DNA of 18,839 nt from Lachnospiraceae bacterium (GCA_009774585.1 VSOA01000039.1:1-18839); one strand, 5' to 3'; counted from the first letter of the stretch, positions 6,364 through 14,941 are shown. Notes: generated by a model from the letters alone, not told the origin. Numbers and translations: made by a program.

Positions 6364-8471
6364 CTGATTAACGCTCCATAATGCTCTACCTGATTATTTT
6401 CTATACTTGTATCCACTTCCAGATAATAAATACTCCAATACCAGTCCTCATCTATATCCAGATCCCAGAAAGCTTTGACTGTAACCGCTTCATCCGCAAA
6501 CCCGTAATTTCTCATATAATCATACGCTGTTTTTCTTTGTTCTGTTTTTTTGCTTCGGAAACAAATCACACATTCCTCTTGCTGCGCCGTTTCCACAACA
6601 AATGTTGCCAGAGAATCGCCTCCCGTACAATCAATCGACGTAAAATCCGTTACATGACTCTGCGTATCCCAGCCAAGTTCAGCATAAATCTCCTGTATCC
6701 CCATCCCGACGGCATAGGTGTCTTTTGGAACCACTTTCGCAACTTCTTCTGTGATCGCATGAAACTCTGCCATATCATAATATCCGTCTTCTACCCTGCC
6801 GGCTACGCGAAAATAAGTCTGCCACAAGGTAAGAACCGACAAAACCGACAAAAGCGCAACAAAGAAAAACTGCATCCCTCTCTCCCCGTAAGCAAGTCCG
6901 CCCGTCCGGTCCCACTGCCTGTCCGCTATAACTGCCATAATGAAAACCGCTTCAAAAAAAGCAATGGACAAATAATCAAAGCAAGGTCTGTTGACAAAAT
7001 ACGTCAAATGTCCAAACGCCAAAACCGCCGCAATTCCCATGAGATAATCATTCGTCTGCGCCCGGTGGAATACCCGTCTCACGACATACAAAATCACTGC
7101 AAGCCCCATGAGAAAGAAAACCAAATACCAGTAACTGATCTGAACAGGGAACCATATGGACAGCCCTGTGACAAATCCGCCACCCCATGACGTCGACGCC
7201 GTCACCACTGAAGCTGCCATGCCTGCCGTCACCGGCACCGCTTGTTCAGCCGCCTGAACCAATATTTTCTCCGGCATATCCCATGAAGCCATCGGAAACA
7301 GCAGGAACCGCAAACCGTGAAAAGGCTCGCCGAGAAGCATATTATACGCATTAAAAATCCCGATCAGTCCCACTATCGTGAAGACCGAATACATCACGTT
7401 CCGTAGGATGCTTTTGCCAAAATACTTCCAATCCCACTCTGCTCTTACATAGAACTCCTCATACACGATACATGCCACAGCCCACACGCCAAGACAGACG
7501 ACGCCCGTCTCCACATTCCAGAGCAGCGAGAAACAGCAGACGACATAGCCGATCAGCTTAATTACAGCCTTTTTCTTATAAAAGAGTGCTGTAAGCATAT
7601 ATAATTCTATTCCCGCAAAGAGAACTCTGTGCGGAAACATCTGCCAATGGTTGAGCGGATAATACAAAAACATGACCGGCACCGACCACACCGCAATCAT
7701 AGAGACAAAATGGTTCCTGATACACAAATCCAAGGCGAGCGCAACGAAGAACAGGCTTAACCCGCCAACCACCGCTATCACAATATTAAAAGCCTTGTAG
7801 TCTCCTCCCAGCCACTTGACCGGATATTTTAAAAGTATCGCATAATGCCCATAAATACTCTGGTTACTGTAAGTATACGGTTCGTTCATCAGCGCATTGT
7901 AAACCGATACATAATAGGCGCTCCCATGCATTCTATCATTCGCCGTCCAGTTAGGAGCATACATAGAAAATCCCGCAATAGCCGAAGCCAGCAAATAAGC
8001 CGGATAGCGAAGTATCTCTACAATCTTTTGCTGCTTTCCCGCCCACATAAATATGACAATACCGACAGCGCTTATTCCAAGCATCAGGCAAAACACCTTC
8101 CAGTCACTTCTCCCGTGCCAAGGAAACCACTCGCCGCTCAGACCGGGATATACGGTTGAAGAATTCAGATAACATTTCGCCAGCAGAAAAAGGTGCAATG
8201 CAAACAGCATGATACCCGTACCATACAAAAGCACTTTGGAAACCGCTTTTTCTTTCGCATACCTTATGCATACAAGCGTAGACAAAAGAAGAAATGCAAG
8301 GAAAACAAACCCCGTCACGAAATAAATCCGGAAGTTATTCGTCTCCCCTGCCTTAAAATCCTTAATCACTTGAAATACCAATACGCCATATGTCGGCAGC
8401 AGCGTAAACACCGATATTCCAAGCGCGCTGACCTCGTATTTACTTAATATGCTTTTATTGAGTTTCTCCAT
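6360..8471 (-). CDS. Large polytopic membrane protein, putative GT-C-like glycosyltransferase
   Basis: I do not recognise this family with certainty. The protein (703 residues from the ATG at 8471) has about 14 strongly hydrophobic segments over the first ~570 residues, with a polar loop after helix 5 (PNWTANDRMHGSAYY...NQSIYGHYA). A soluble C-terminal domain of about 130 residues follows, rich in acidic and aromatic residues. The layout, helices with one long early outer loop and a soluble tail, is that of GT-C lipid-linked sugar transferases (PMT/ArnT-like). The early loop has an ND pair rather than the usual acidic pair, so the class is inference. I prefer the start at 8471, 4 nt after the CBS gene stop (TAA-AGGA-ATG). 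A start at 8510 would overlap the CBS gene by 35 nt. It overlaps the GtrII-like gene by ATGA at its 3' end. Confidence 0.7.
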   Translation of the reverse strand: MEKLNKSILSKYEVSALGISVFTLLPTYGVLVFQVIKDFKAGETNNFRIYFVTGFVFLAFLLLSTLVCIRYAKEKAVSKVLLYGTGIMLFALHLFLLAKCYLNSSTVYPGLSGEWFPWHGRSDWKVFCLMLGISAVGIVIFMWAGKQQKIVEILRYPAYLLASAIAGFSMYAPNWTANDRMHGSAYYVSVYNALMNEPYTYSNQSIYGHYAILLKYPVKWLGGDYKAFNIVIAVVGGLSLFFVALALDLCIRNHFVSMIAVWSVPVMFLYYPLNHWQMFPHRVLFAGIELYMLTALFYKKKAVIKLIGYVVCCFSLLWNVETGVVCLGVWAVACIVYEEFYVRAEWDWKYFGKSILRNVMYSVFTIVGLIGIFNAYNMLLGEPFHGLRFLLFPMASWDMPEKILVQAAEQAVPVTAGMAASVVTASTSWGGGFVTGLSIWFPVQISYWYLVFFLMGLAVILYVVRRVFHRAQTNDYLMGIAAVLAFGHLTYFVNRPCFDYLSIAFFEAVFIMAVIADRQWDRTGGLAYGERGMQFFFVALLSVLSVLTLWQTYFRVAGRVEDGYYDMAEFHAITEEVAKVVPKDTYAVGMGIQEIYAELGWDTQSHVTDFTSIDCTGGDSLATFVVETAQQEECVICFRSKKTEQRKTAYDYMRNYGFADEAVTVKAFWDLDIDEDWYWSIYYLEVDTSIENNQVEHYGALIR

Positions 8472-8475
8472 TCCT

Positions 8476-8862
8476 TTATCTATTCTCCAAATATTCATAG
8501 ATATCGTCAATCGTAATAAAATCTATCAGTTTGTTGCTGTGGTCGATAACCGGCAGCAGACTGATTCTCTTTTTCTTAAATATTGGATACGCCTTTTCCA
8601 AATCTTTCTCATACAAATGCAGAAATGAATTCTTGATAATCTGCTTGACCGGCGTATACAAATTCTGCCCTGCGGATAATGCCCGCAGAATATCTCCCTG
8701 ACTCACAACGCCGATCACCTTATCGGAATCGCTCGTCACAATCGCCACCCTGTTATTGTAACTTTCAAACTGCTCCAATACTTCCTTGATTGTATATTGC
8801 TCTTTCACACAGTAACGTTCTAATTCCATTTCGCGCGGCACCGCCTTTCTGTTATTCAACAT
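8476..8862 (-). CDS. Stand-alone CBS-domain pair protein
   Basis: These 128 residues form one CBS pair. CBS1 is about 22-72 (TIKEVLEQF, then KVIGVVSQGDILRAL) and CBS2 about 80-126 (KAYPIFKKKRISLLPVID, ending in FITIDDIYEYL). CBS pairs bind adenosine nucleotides or similar ligands and regulate attached or partner proteins. In nonulosonic acid loci this kind of CBS pair is usually fused to the N-terminus of a nucleotidyltransferase, as in PtmE of Campylobacter legionaminic acid synthesis. Here the protein stops after CBS2 and a membrane protein gene follows 4 nt later, so the catalytic part is absent. It might act in trans on the RfbF-like proteins encoded near position 1, or be a remnant; both are inference. 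An internal ATG at 8829 (MELERY) matches the usual family start better but also lacks a good ribosome binding site. Confidence 0.85.
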   Translation of the reverse strand: MLNNRKAVPREMELERYCVKEQYTIKEVLEQFESYNNRVAIVTSDSDKVIGVVSQGDILRALSAGQNLYTPVKQIIKNSFLHLYEKDLEKAYPIFKKKRISLLPVIDHSNKLIDFITIDDIYEYLENR

Positions 8863-8974
8863 CTTCTGTAATATCGCATGGAATCACCTTATACAGAAAT
8901 ACCTTCAAGACATCCGTATAGCATCTGCCTTGTCCGTACCGTTGCTCTCACCACACAATCACAGTCGTAATGTC

Positions 8975-10117
8975 CTAATATGTTAACTGCTTCACAAGCA
9001 GCTTCTGGTCAATCGGTGTGTTCACCAGCAAATCCAGTATCCTCTCGGACGAATGCCCGTCGCCATACGGATTCACACATTCTCTGTCAAGATATGCCCG
9101 GAACTCTTCGCTGACCGCTTTCTCAATAGCCGCCGTCACTTTATCAAGTTCAAACGGAACGTCAATCACATTGATCCCCCGGAATCGCAGATTCTGTCTC
9201 CTTCCGATATTGACTGCCGGCACTTTGAAGGTGGGCGCCTCAAGCAGCCCGGAACTGGAATTTCCCACTACACATTTGGCATTCTTAAGCAGTCCGAGGT
9301 AATCTTCTCTTTTCAGATTGGCATACATATAGTATTCGCCTTCACGGTGCTCCTGAATCGCATACTTAACTCCGTTAGAACCCGCATCGTTATTCGGTAG
9401 AATAATGACTTTGGGATAGGGAAAGTTGTTCAATGCCTTAATAAAAATTTCCGCCTGCATTTCCGCCTTATCTGCTTCTTCCGTAACCGGGTGCATCACG
9501 CCCAGCAGATAACCGCCCTGTAAATGCACGCATAGTTTATCCTCTATCTCTGCCAGTTCCGTATACTGAGCGGAAACCATCTCGTCTATCTGCGGCGCTC
9601 CCACATTATGTACGCGGAACGCTTCTTCGCCGAGTTTAATCAACCGGTCGGCCGCATCCTGATTAGAAGCAAAATGCATATGAACCAGTTTGCCGATGGC
9701 ATGGCGGGTCATATTATCGATATTGCCGGAGACTTCTCCCGCCTGAATATGCGCAACAGGCGTGTAAGTATACGCCCCGGCAATGGCGCCCATAAGCTGT
9801 TCACCCCGGTCGCCCGCCAGAAGAATCCAGTCCGGTTTCTCATTCTCGATAATGTCCGGCATGGACGATAAAAAGATACCCAGTGATTTCGCCTGCGTCA
9901 CATGACTGTAACCGTCCAGCGACATGTGCACCTTGTAGTCAATACGGAAACCGTCGTTTTCAATTTCCTTGTATGAATTACCGTATGCCGGAAGCAGATG
10001 CATATTCGTAACAACCAGTACCGCTTCCACATCCTCCCGCTTCTCAATCAGGCGCAGAATCGGACGGATATAGCCCCACTCTCCTCTGGACCCGGTGATG
10101 ATCATAATTTTTTTCAT
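8975..10117 (-). CDS. neuC: Hydrolysing UDP-GlcNAc 2-epimerase, NeuC/LegG type
   Basis: At 380 residues this is normal for hydrolysing UDP-N-acetylglucosamine 2-epimerases with a GT-B fold. The N-terminal domain opens MKKIMIITGSRGEWGYIRP. GDRGE (102-106), HIQAGE (123-128) and GNID-x3-RH (131-139) carry the acidic and histidine residues expected for UDP elimination and epimerisation. GNSSSGLLEAP near 295 binds the nucleotide phosphates. NeuC makes ManNAc plus UDP from UDP-GlcNAc. The close relative LegG acts on a diacetamido-trideoxy sugar for legionaminic acid, and I cannot separate the two by eye. It lies directly after neuB, 88 nt downstream, in a conserved A-B-C gene order. No strong Shine-Dalgarno precedes the ATG; a small CCGAA/TTCGG hairpin (10140-10154) sits in the gap. 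Confidence 0.88.
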   Translation of the reverse strand: MKKIMIITGSRGEWGYIRPILRLIEKREDVEAVLVVTNMHLLPAYGNSYKEIENDGFRIDYKVHMSLDGYSHVTQAKSLGIFLSSMPDIIENEKPDWILLAGDRGEQLMGAIAGAYTYTPVAHIQAGEVSGNIDNMTRHAIGKLVHMHFASNQDAADRLIKLGEEAFRVHNVGAPQIDEMVSAQYTELAEIEDKLCVHLQGGYLLGVMHPVTEEADKAEMQAEIFIKALNNFPYPKVIILPNNDAGSNGVKYAIQEHREGEYYMYANLKREDYLGLLKNAKCVVGNSSSGLLEAPTFKVPAVNIGRRQNLRFRGINVIDVPFELDKVTAAIEKAVSEEFRAYLDRECVNPYGDGHSSERILDLLVNTPIDQKLLVKQLTY

Positions 10118-10205
10118 GTTCTGTCTGTCATTACACTTACCGAATCAACTTCGGCTTATGCATTTCCTCTCTTAATAATATGAGTCTTAAAACTATGTCC
10201 CTGAA

Positions 10206-11237
10206 TTATGCCTCTAAGTCTTCCCACTTTAACAGCACATTTTCTTTAATGTCTCTGACCGCTTTCCTGCCGATTACTTCCGCCATACGGTGTGAGGGAA
10301 TACCCGTGCCCGGACGTTTGGACCAGATCATATCCTGCGCAATCACTTCACCCGCTTTAATCTCGCGCAAAGAAACAATACTTCTAAATGCCCATGAGCG
10401 AATGGAATCCTCATCCTTATGAACGCATTTCTCACTGCCGGACGCCAGTTCAATCTTACGTATTCCGTCCACCAGACGATATAAGTCTTCAAAATCAATG
10501 GAGACTGTCTGATCCGGTCCCGGCGTCTGCTTGCTTAAGATAACATGCTTCTCGATAATCGACGCGCCCAAAGCCGCCGCCGCATAACAAGTATATAAAT
10601 CCGGCGTGTGATCCGAATGACCGATAACAGCCTTCGGAAAAGCTTCCTTCATCTTCGCAATCACACCCAGATTCACATCTTCATATTTGGGCGGATATTC
10701 GGATAAACAATTCGTAAACGCAAACTCCACTCCTGTTTCCGCAAGCGCATCATAAGTTCTCTTTATTTCATCCATAGTACACATGCCGGTTGATACGATC
10801 ATCGGCTTGCCTAACTTGGCAATCGCCTGTAGCGTCGGCACATCCGTCATTTCTCCGGAACCAATCTTAAACGCCGATACGCCGATTTCATTTAACTCGT
10901 ATGCCGCCTTCAGGCTGAAAGGCGTACACAGATACATAATGCCGATTTCCTTACAGTAATTCATCAACTCAACATGCTGGTCAAGCGTCAGTGCGTGCAG
11001 CTTCAGGAAATCATATAACGGAATATCAAAGTTAGATGACATCGGCACGTCTTTTAACATCTCTTCGTCAGGAAGATGATGCTGGAACTTGATGCAGTCC
11101 GCTCCCGCCAGTTTCGCCTGCCGGCACATTTCTTTCGCCGCGTCCATATTACCCATATGGTTATCGCAGCCCTCCGCAATAATAAACGCCGGCTGTCCTT
11201 CGCCGATGACTCTGTTCTCAATCGTGATTGTTCTCAT
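10206..11237 (-). CDS. neuB: Nonulosonic acid synthase, NeuB family (sialic or legionaminic acid synthase)
   Basis: NeuB condenses phosphoenolpyruvate with ManNAc, or with the diacetamido analogue in LegI, to make the nine-carbon acid in the cytoplasm. The 343-residue protein has the family's two parts. The TIM barrel holds AEGCDNHMGN near the start, KFQ, KIGSGE (124-129), STGM, SDHT (208-211) and EKH (229-231). A short C-terminal SAF/antifreeze-like domain (about 280-343) contains KRPGTGIPS, which caps the active site of the partner subunit. The start is the MRTITIENR codon at 11237, because the upstream in-frame ATG at 11249 is itself part of the GGAGGAG ribosome binding site. The start lies inside the last codons of neuA (20-nt overlap), indicating coupled translation. 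Confidence 0.92.
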   Translation of the reverse strand: MRTITIENRVIGEGQPAFIIAEGCDNHMGNMDAAKEMCRQAKLAGADCIKFQHHLPDEEMLKDVPMSSNFDIPLYDFLKLHALTLDQHVELMNYCKEIGIMYLCTPFSLKAAYELNEIGVSAFKIGSGEMTDVPTLQAIAKLGKPMIVSTGMCTMDEIKRTYDALAETGVEFAFTNCLSEYPPKYEDVNLGVIAKMKEAFPKAVIGHSDHTPDLYTCYAAAALGASIIEKHVILSKQTPGPDQTVSIDFEDLYRLVDGIRKIELASGSEKCVHKDEDSIRSWAFRSIVSLREIKAGEVIAQDMIWSKRPGTGIPSHRMAEVIGRKAVRDIKENVLLKWEDLEA

Positions 11238-11922
11238 TTTCTCCTCCATTTCTAATCAGCTCTTCCGCCAGCAGGATATCAATCGGTTCGTTAATGTCTA
11301 CTCCTTCTCTCTCCGGAATCACATAGCCGTTCACACAATGTCCCAGAACGGAATTTGTTTCCAATAGCGACTGCCTGTCCGTAATATAAACCGCACTGTT
11401 CTCGATATAAATCGGGTCTCTGTCCTGCCTTCTTCTGGGCGCATCGGGATATAATCTGCGATAATGATCTCCGCCTTCCTTAATCCAGTAATCGGTTCTG
11501 GTCTCCGTCAGCGTCAGAAGCGCATCATATTTCTCCCTGTCCGCTTCGTATTTCTCAAAACATGCTTTGACCGTGCCTGCTTTCCGCAGAGGAGACGTCG
11601 CCTGCAGCGTCACTACGGCGTCGTAAGTACACCCTTTTTGCTCTTCCATCACATGAAGCGCATGTATCAACGCCGACTCTGTGCTCGCCTTATCTCCGGA
11701 TATGTCCTGCGGTCTGTCCACCACATCAATCCCCGGCGTGCGAAGCGCCACCTCTTTAATCTGCTCCGAATCGGTGCTCACCACCACGTCTCCGTCAAAT
11801 ACTACCTCGCGCATCATTTCCAGCGAATAGGTCAGCAGCGGTTTCCCGTTCACCGGGTATATATTTTTCATGGGGATTCCTTTAGAACCGCCCCTTGCAG
11901 GGATTACTACCAGAAATTTCAT
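11218..11922 (-). CDS. neuA: CMP-nonulosonic acid cytidylyltransferase, NeuA family
   Basis: The 234-residue length is typical of bacterial CMP-sialic acid synthetases. Signature features are IPARGGSKGIPMKN near the start (CTP loop, Arg10-Gly15), LQATSPLR (106-113), RRQDRDPIYIENSAVYI (164-180, sugar pocket) and a late VDINEPID (208-214) with the Mg-binding type Asp209 and Asp214. It activates the product of NeuB with CTP to give the CMP-sugar used by a sialyltransferase-like enzyme. In the operon it precedes neuB and overlaps it. The 81 nt before it hold no terminator that I can see. Without the rest of the pathway the activated sugar could be Neu5Ac, legionaminic acid or a related acid; pseudaminic acid is less likely because PseF-type features and other Pse genes are absent. 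Confidence 0.92.
   Translation of the reverse strand: MKFLVVIPARGGSKGIPMKNIYPVNGKPLLTYSLEMMREVVFDGDVVVSTDSEQIKEVALRTPGIDVVDRPQDISGDKASTESALIHALHVMEEQKGCTYDAVVTLQATSPLRKAGTVKACFEKYEADREKYDALLTLTETRTDYWIKEGGDHYRRLYPDAPRRRQDRDPIYIENSAVYITDRQSLLETNSVLGHCVNGYVIPEREGVDINEPIDILLAEELIRNGGENENNHD
11241..11247 (-). promoter_or_regulatory. Ribosome binding site that fixes the neuB start
   Basis: GGAGGAG on the minus strand lies 3 nt before the ATG at 11237 (5 nt when measured from GGAGG). It overlaps the earlier in-frame ATG at 11249, which therefore cannot use it. This sets the start of neuB within the end of neuA. Confidence 0.8.
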
Positions 11923-12003
11923 AATACGTTACCTCGTCTTCTTATCATACTATCACATTTTATCCTAAAATACACTTCTGCCGTTGTTTTAATGTTCAAA
12001 AAT

Positions 12004-13368
12004 CTAATATTTTATCTCTAACGTATGCTGTGTCTCCGGCTGCTCCTTAAGCTTTGAAACAATCGTCAGCATACCATGCTCATCATTCCGCAGTTCAAAT
12101 TCTTTGTTTACGGAAAAATCCTGCACAATCCGTTCCTCTCCCTCCTCCGGCAATATGGTCACTTTATACTCTATTTCCGTCTCCCGGTTCGACGCAATCG
12201 TGTATTCCCGCATATCCCCTTCGTAAGTATAATACAACCCGTATGTTTCCGGAGCATCCAACATAATCTTTTGTTCATAAGATTCACAGAAATATTCACG
12301 GTTTGCCGTGGCGTCTCCGGACAATACCTGCCACAAAAACGGTGTAAACAATTCCGCTCCCACACTGTTCAAGTGCCCGGCATCCGCAAAATTTTCCCTA
12401 TGCATAATATCCAGATATTCCGATTTGCACAGATTAAAGTCATAAAAAGGCACACCGTATTCATTGGCAATTGCCTGTACCTGCCGATGGTAAGAATCAT
12501 ATTCTATGGTCGATAGCATCTGCGTCTCATAAATCGGATTAACAAATAAAGTGATACCGATATTTTTCTCCTGACAATACACGATGATTTTCCGCAGGTA
12601 TGCTTCCGTATTGCCGGGTATCACGCCATCTGCCTGCAAATCAATCTGCTGCGGATAGGCGAGCGTCTCTTCCGGCATCACTCCCAGATTGTAGTGATAT
12701 CCCTTGTCACGGTACTCCAGCGTAGGTTCCCCTTTGTCATTCTCATACCGAAGTCTGAAATTTCTATAGTCATCAGATGTTTTCAGCGCAAGCTGCTCCG
12801 CAATATACGGCGTATCAAACACATGCTCTCTGTATCTGATAAAAGGAAAAAATGTATCCAGATACTTATCTTTACCGCATATAGAAGCAACAAACTGCAT
12901 CTTGTTGACTGAAAACCGCATATGATCCGTAATATACCAGTTCCATTGCAGGCTGGTATCGGACATGACGTCTCCCTGCTCCCCCGTTGATGGATAATAG
13001 TACAACTCCAGATATACATTCTTCAGATCATGGTCACCTGTCATTTCTTTTAATACATAATATGCGCCGTTAAGCCGCATAAACGGTATCGACATATTGA
13101 AATTGTCCATGCCGTTCATCTCATCAAGGATAAAGGGATCAATATCGCAGTGCACATGCGATGAGCCTAGAAAAACATTGTCAATATTCTCAGTTTTATA
13201 ATAATTATGCCACAAAATTCTTGTCCAGTTGTCTTCTTTGACATACAGTTCATCAAATATCCCGAGAACTGCAAATAACGAAATAAGCGCCGCTCCGACA
13301 ACCGCCACTCTTTTTAAATATACTTTGATTCGATTAGAATTGGAAGTAAATAAACTGCTGTGTATCAT
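12004..13368 (-). CDS. SGNH-hydrolase-like membrane-anchored partner of the MBOAT acyltransferase
   Basis: The protein (454 residues from the chosen start) has one N-terminal membrane anchor (about 20-42) and then a large extracytoplasmic domain. FLGSSH (block I, Ser in residues 69-70, His71) and DAGHLN (Asp329, His332) supply the Ser and Asp-x-x-His of an SGNH/GDSL-type hydrolase fold, as in AlgJ, AlgX and DltD-like partners of MBOAT proteins. Such proteins take an acyl group, usually acetyl, passed across the membrane by the MBOAT and place it on the glycan. The final ~110 residues are beta-rich and unassigned. I chose the ATG at 13368 because GGGGA lies 5 nt upstream; the earlier ATG at 13389 has no such site. 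It overlaps the MBOAT gene by 35 nt, supporting a shared job. Confidence 0.78.
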   Translation of the reverse strand: MIHSSLFTSNSNRIKVYLKRVAVVGAALISLFAVLGIFDELYVKEDNWTRILWHNYYKTENIDNVFLGSSHVHCDIDPFILDEMNGMDNFNMSIPFMRLNGAYYVLKEMTGDHDLKNVYLELYYYPSTGEQGDVMSDTSLQWNWYITDHMRFSVNKMQFVASICGKDKYLDTFFPFIRYREHVFDTPYIAEQLALKTSDDYRNFRLRYENDKGEPTLEYRDKGYHYNLGVMPEETLAYPQQIDLQADGVIPGNTEAYLRKIIVYCQEKNIGITLFVNPIYETQMLSTIEYDSYHRQVQAIANEYGVPFYDFNLCKSEYLDIMHRENFADAGHLNSVGAELFTPFLWQVLSGDATANREYFCESYEQKIMLDAPETYGLYYTYEGDMREYTIASNRETEIEYKVTILPEEGEERIVQDFSVNKEFELRNDEHGMLTIVSKLKEQPETQHTLEIKY

Positions 13369-14872
13369 ATATTTCCCCGTAGCATCCAAACAGCATACAT
13401 GCGGCTGTCAGACTGACAAAACACAATATTTGAAACCATGCTCCTTGTCTTAGTACAAGCTCTGCAACATCCTTCCCTTTATATTTCAGATAATCAACCG
13501 CCATCAGCGCAGCAATTCCCAGAAACATGACGCCGGTATACTCTCTTGTCACCCCAAGATTATATATGGAGCCGTCCAGAAAGATTTCCCAGTTGAATGT
13601 ACTGAATAACTGCCTCATCAACTGTAACGCAGCTTTCATCTGGTCTGCCGCAAAGAAGATCCATGTGAATGCGATTAGGATAAACGTCATGACGACGCGC
13701 AGCAGCCGCCTGCTGAAAACCGCCTCCCGACTCTGATTATGCTCCTGCTCTATCCCGTAAACATATCTGCCGTTCCTGCCATTCATAATCCTCCGCATCC
13801 TGCCTGTCAGCCTATGATAAACATCTCCCAGCACCTGATACAGACCGTTGAGAAATCCCCAGACTATAAAACTTACGGAAGCGCCATGCCACAATCCACT
13901 CACACCGAATACGAACAGCAGATTTCCTTCCTTGCGTGCCTCTCCTTTACGATTTCCGCCCAGCGGAATATACAGGTAATCCCTAAACCACGAAGACAAA
14001 GATATATGCCATCTTCTCCAGAACTCTTTCACGCTTCCCGAATAGTATGGCGCATTGAAATTGTCCGTCAGCCTGATGCCGAATAACAGCGAAGATCCTC
14101 TGGCAATTGTGGAATACCCATAAAAGTCACAATAAATCTGAAAAGAAAACAGAAATGCCGCATACGCAATATACATGCCCGGATAAGAAGCACTATCATC
14201 ATAGACCGTATTTACCACGATCGCTATCCGGTCGGCAATCACCATCTTGCAAAACAGCCCGTATACGATGAGTAAAAGCCCTTTGCAGAAATCATGCCAT
14301 GACAACCGGACCGGTTTCGCCAGCTGTGTCAGCAGATTCTTCGACCGCTCAATCGGTCCTGCAACCAGTTGTGGAAAAAAGGACACAAACAACGCATATC
14401 TCAAGAAATTCTTCTCCGCGTATGTCTCACCCCGATAAACATCAAAAACATAACCCAGCGCCTGCAATATATAAAAAGAAATTCCTACCGGAAGCAGTAG
14501 GCTGAATCTTCTGCTGACAGGGCTGATATGCAGGATACCTAACATTTTATTGAAATATCCCAGAAAGAAATCATAATATTTAAAATATCCCAAAACACTC
14601 AGCAGAACCAGAACACAAATAATCAGAACCGTTCTCCTGCAATGTGAAGCGCCCTTCCCCCGTTGTTGGCGGTCGCGCTCAATCAGTCTTGCCGCTATAT
14701 AAGTAGTCACCGTACACCCAAACAGCAAAAAGACATACCATGGGTTCCACCGCATATAGAAGCAATAGCTTGCAAGCAGAAGCCAGATATATCTTACCTT
14801 TTGGGGAATCACATAGTAAACCACAAAGACAATCGGAAGAAATATTAGATAATCTATGGAATTAAACAGCAT
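13334..14872 (-). CDS. MBOAT-family O-acyltransferase (AlgI/DltB-like)
   Basis: This 512-residue polytopic protein belongs to the AlgI/DltB branch of membrane-bound O-acyltransferases. It shows the usual MLFNSIDYLIFLP start, LPVGISFYILQALGY (127-141), FPQLVAGPIER (166-176), YGYSTIARGSS and the WRRWHISLSSWFRDYLYIPLGG block (285-306). The invariant catalytic histidine is His329 in LWHGAS. About eleven to twelve helices are visible. It moves an acyl group, most often acetyl, from a cytoplasmic donor to an extracytoplasmic acceptor for O-acylation of the surface glycan. The next gene, overlapping by 35 nt, encodes an SGNH-like partner. It follows the pyruvyltransferase-family gene by 69 nt. Which sugar is acylated, possibly the nonulosonic acid, is not shown by the sequence. 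Confidence 0.92.
   Translation of the reverse strand: MLFNSIDYLIFLPIVFVVYYVIPQKVRYIWLLLASYCFYMRWNPWYVFLLFGCTVTTYIAARLIERDRQQRGKGASHCRRTVLIICVLVLLSVLGYFKYYDFFLGYFNKMLGILHISPVSRRFSLLLPVGISFYILQALGYVFDVYRGETYAEKNFLRYALFVSFFPQLVAGPIERSKNLLTQLAKPVRLSWHDFCKGLLLIVYGLFCKMVIADRIAIVVNTVYDDSASYPGMYIAYAAFLFSFQIYCDFYGYSTIARGSSLLFGIRLTDNFNAPYYSGSVKEFWRRWHISLSSWFRDYLYIPLGGNRKGEARKEGNLLFVFGVSGLWHGASVSFIVWGFLNGLYQVLGDVYHRLTGRMRRIMNGRNGRYVYGIEQEHNQSREAVFSRRLLRVVMTFILIAFTWIFFAADQMKAALQLMRQLFSTFNWEIFLDGSIYNLGVTREYTGVMFLGIAALMAVDYLKYKGKDVAELVLRQGAWFQILCFVSLTAACMLFGCYGEIYDTQQFIYFQF
13374..13378 (-). promoter_or_regulatory. Ribosome binding site deciding the SGNH-like gene start
   Basis: GGGGA on the minus strand lies 5 nt before the ATG at 13368, within the end of the MBOAT coding sequence. 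The alternative ATG at 13389 has no purine-rich site before it. Confidence 0.55.
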
Positions 14873-14941
14873 TGTTGTATATACCTTTCTTTCCGCTTAC
14901 TCTCTGTCATTTACTTTCTATCGCATCTATAGTTCAGCATT

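Noticed and set aside
5162..6367. Several 76-156-codon plus-strand open frames
   Set aside because: All are antisense to the GtrII-like gene, overlap each other and show no recognisable domain.
6381..7190. A 269-codon open frame on the plus strand
   Set aside because: It lies entirely antisense to the large membrane protein gene, has no ribosome binding site or promoter, and its Arg/His/Cys-rich translation looks like an antisense shadow of hydrophobic codons.
8472..8510. Upstream start adding 13 residues to the large membrane protein
   Set aside because: It would overlap the CBS gene by 35 nt; the ATG at 8471, 4 nt after the CBS stop, fits coupled translation better.
10140..10154. CCGAA/TTCGG hairpin between neuB and neuC as a terminator
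   Set aside because: The stem is only 5 bp with no T tract, and the next operon gene follows directly.
11238..11249. Upstream ATG adding MEEK to NeuB
   Set aside because: This ATG is part of the GGAGGAG ribosome binding site used by the ATG at 11237.
11923..12003. Possible promoter before neuA (TTGAAC and TATGAT-like boxes)
   Set aside because: The boxes are not properly spaced with each other, so I do not call a promoter here.
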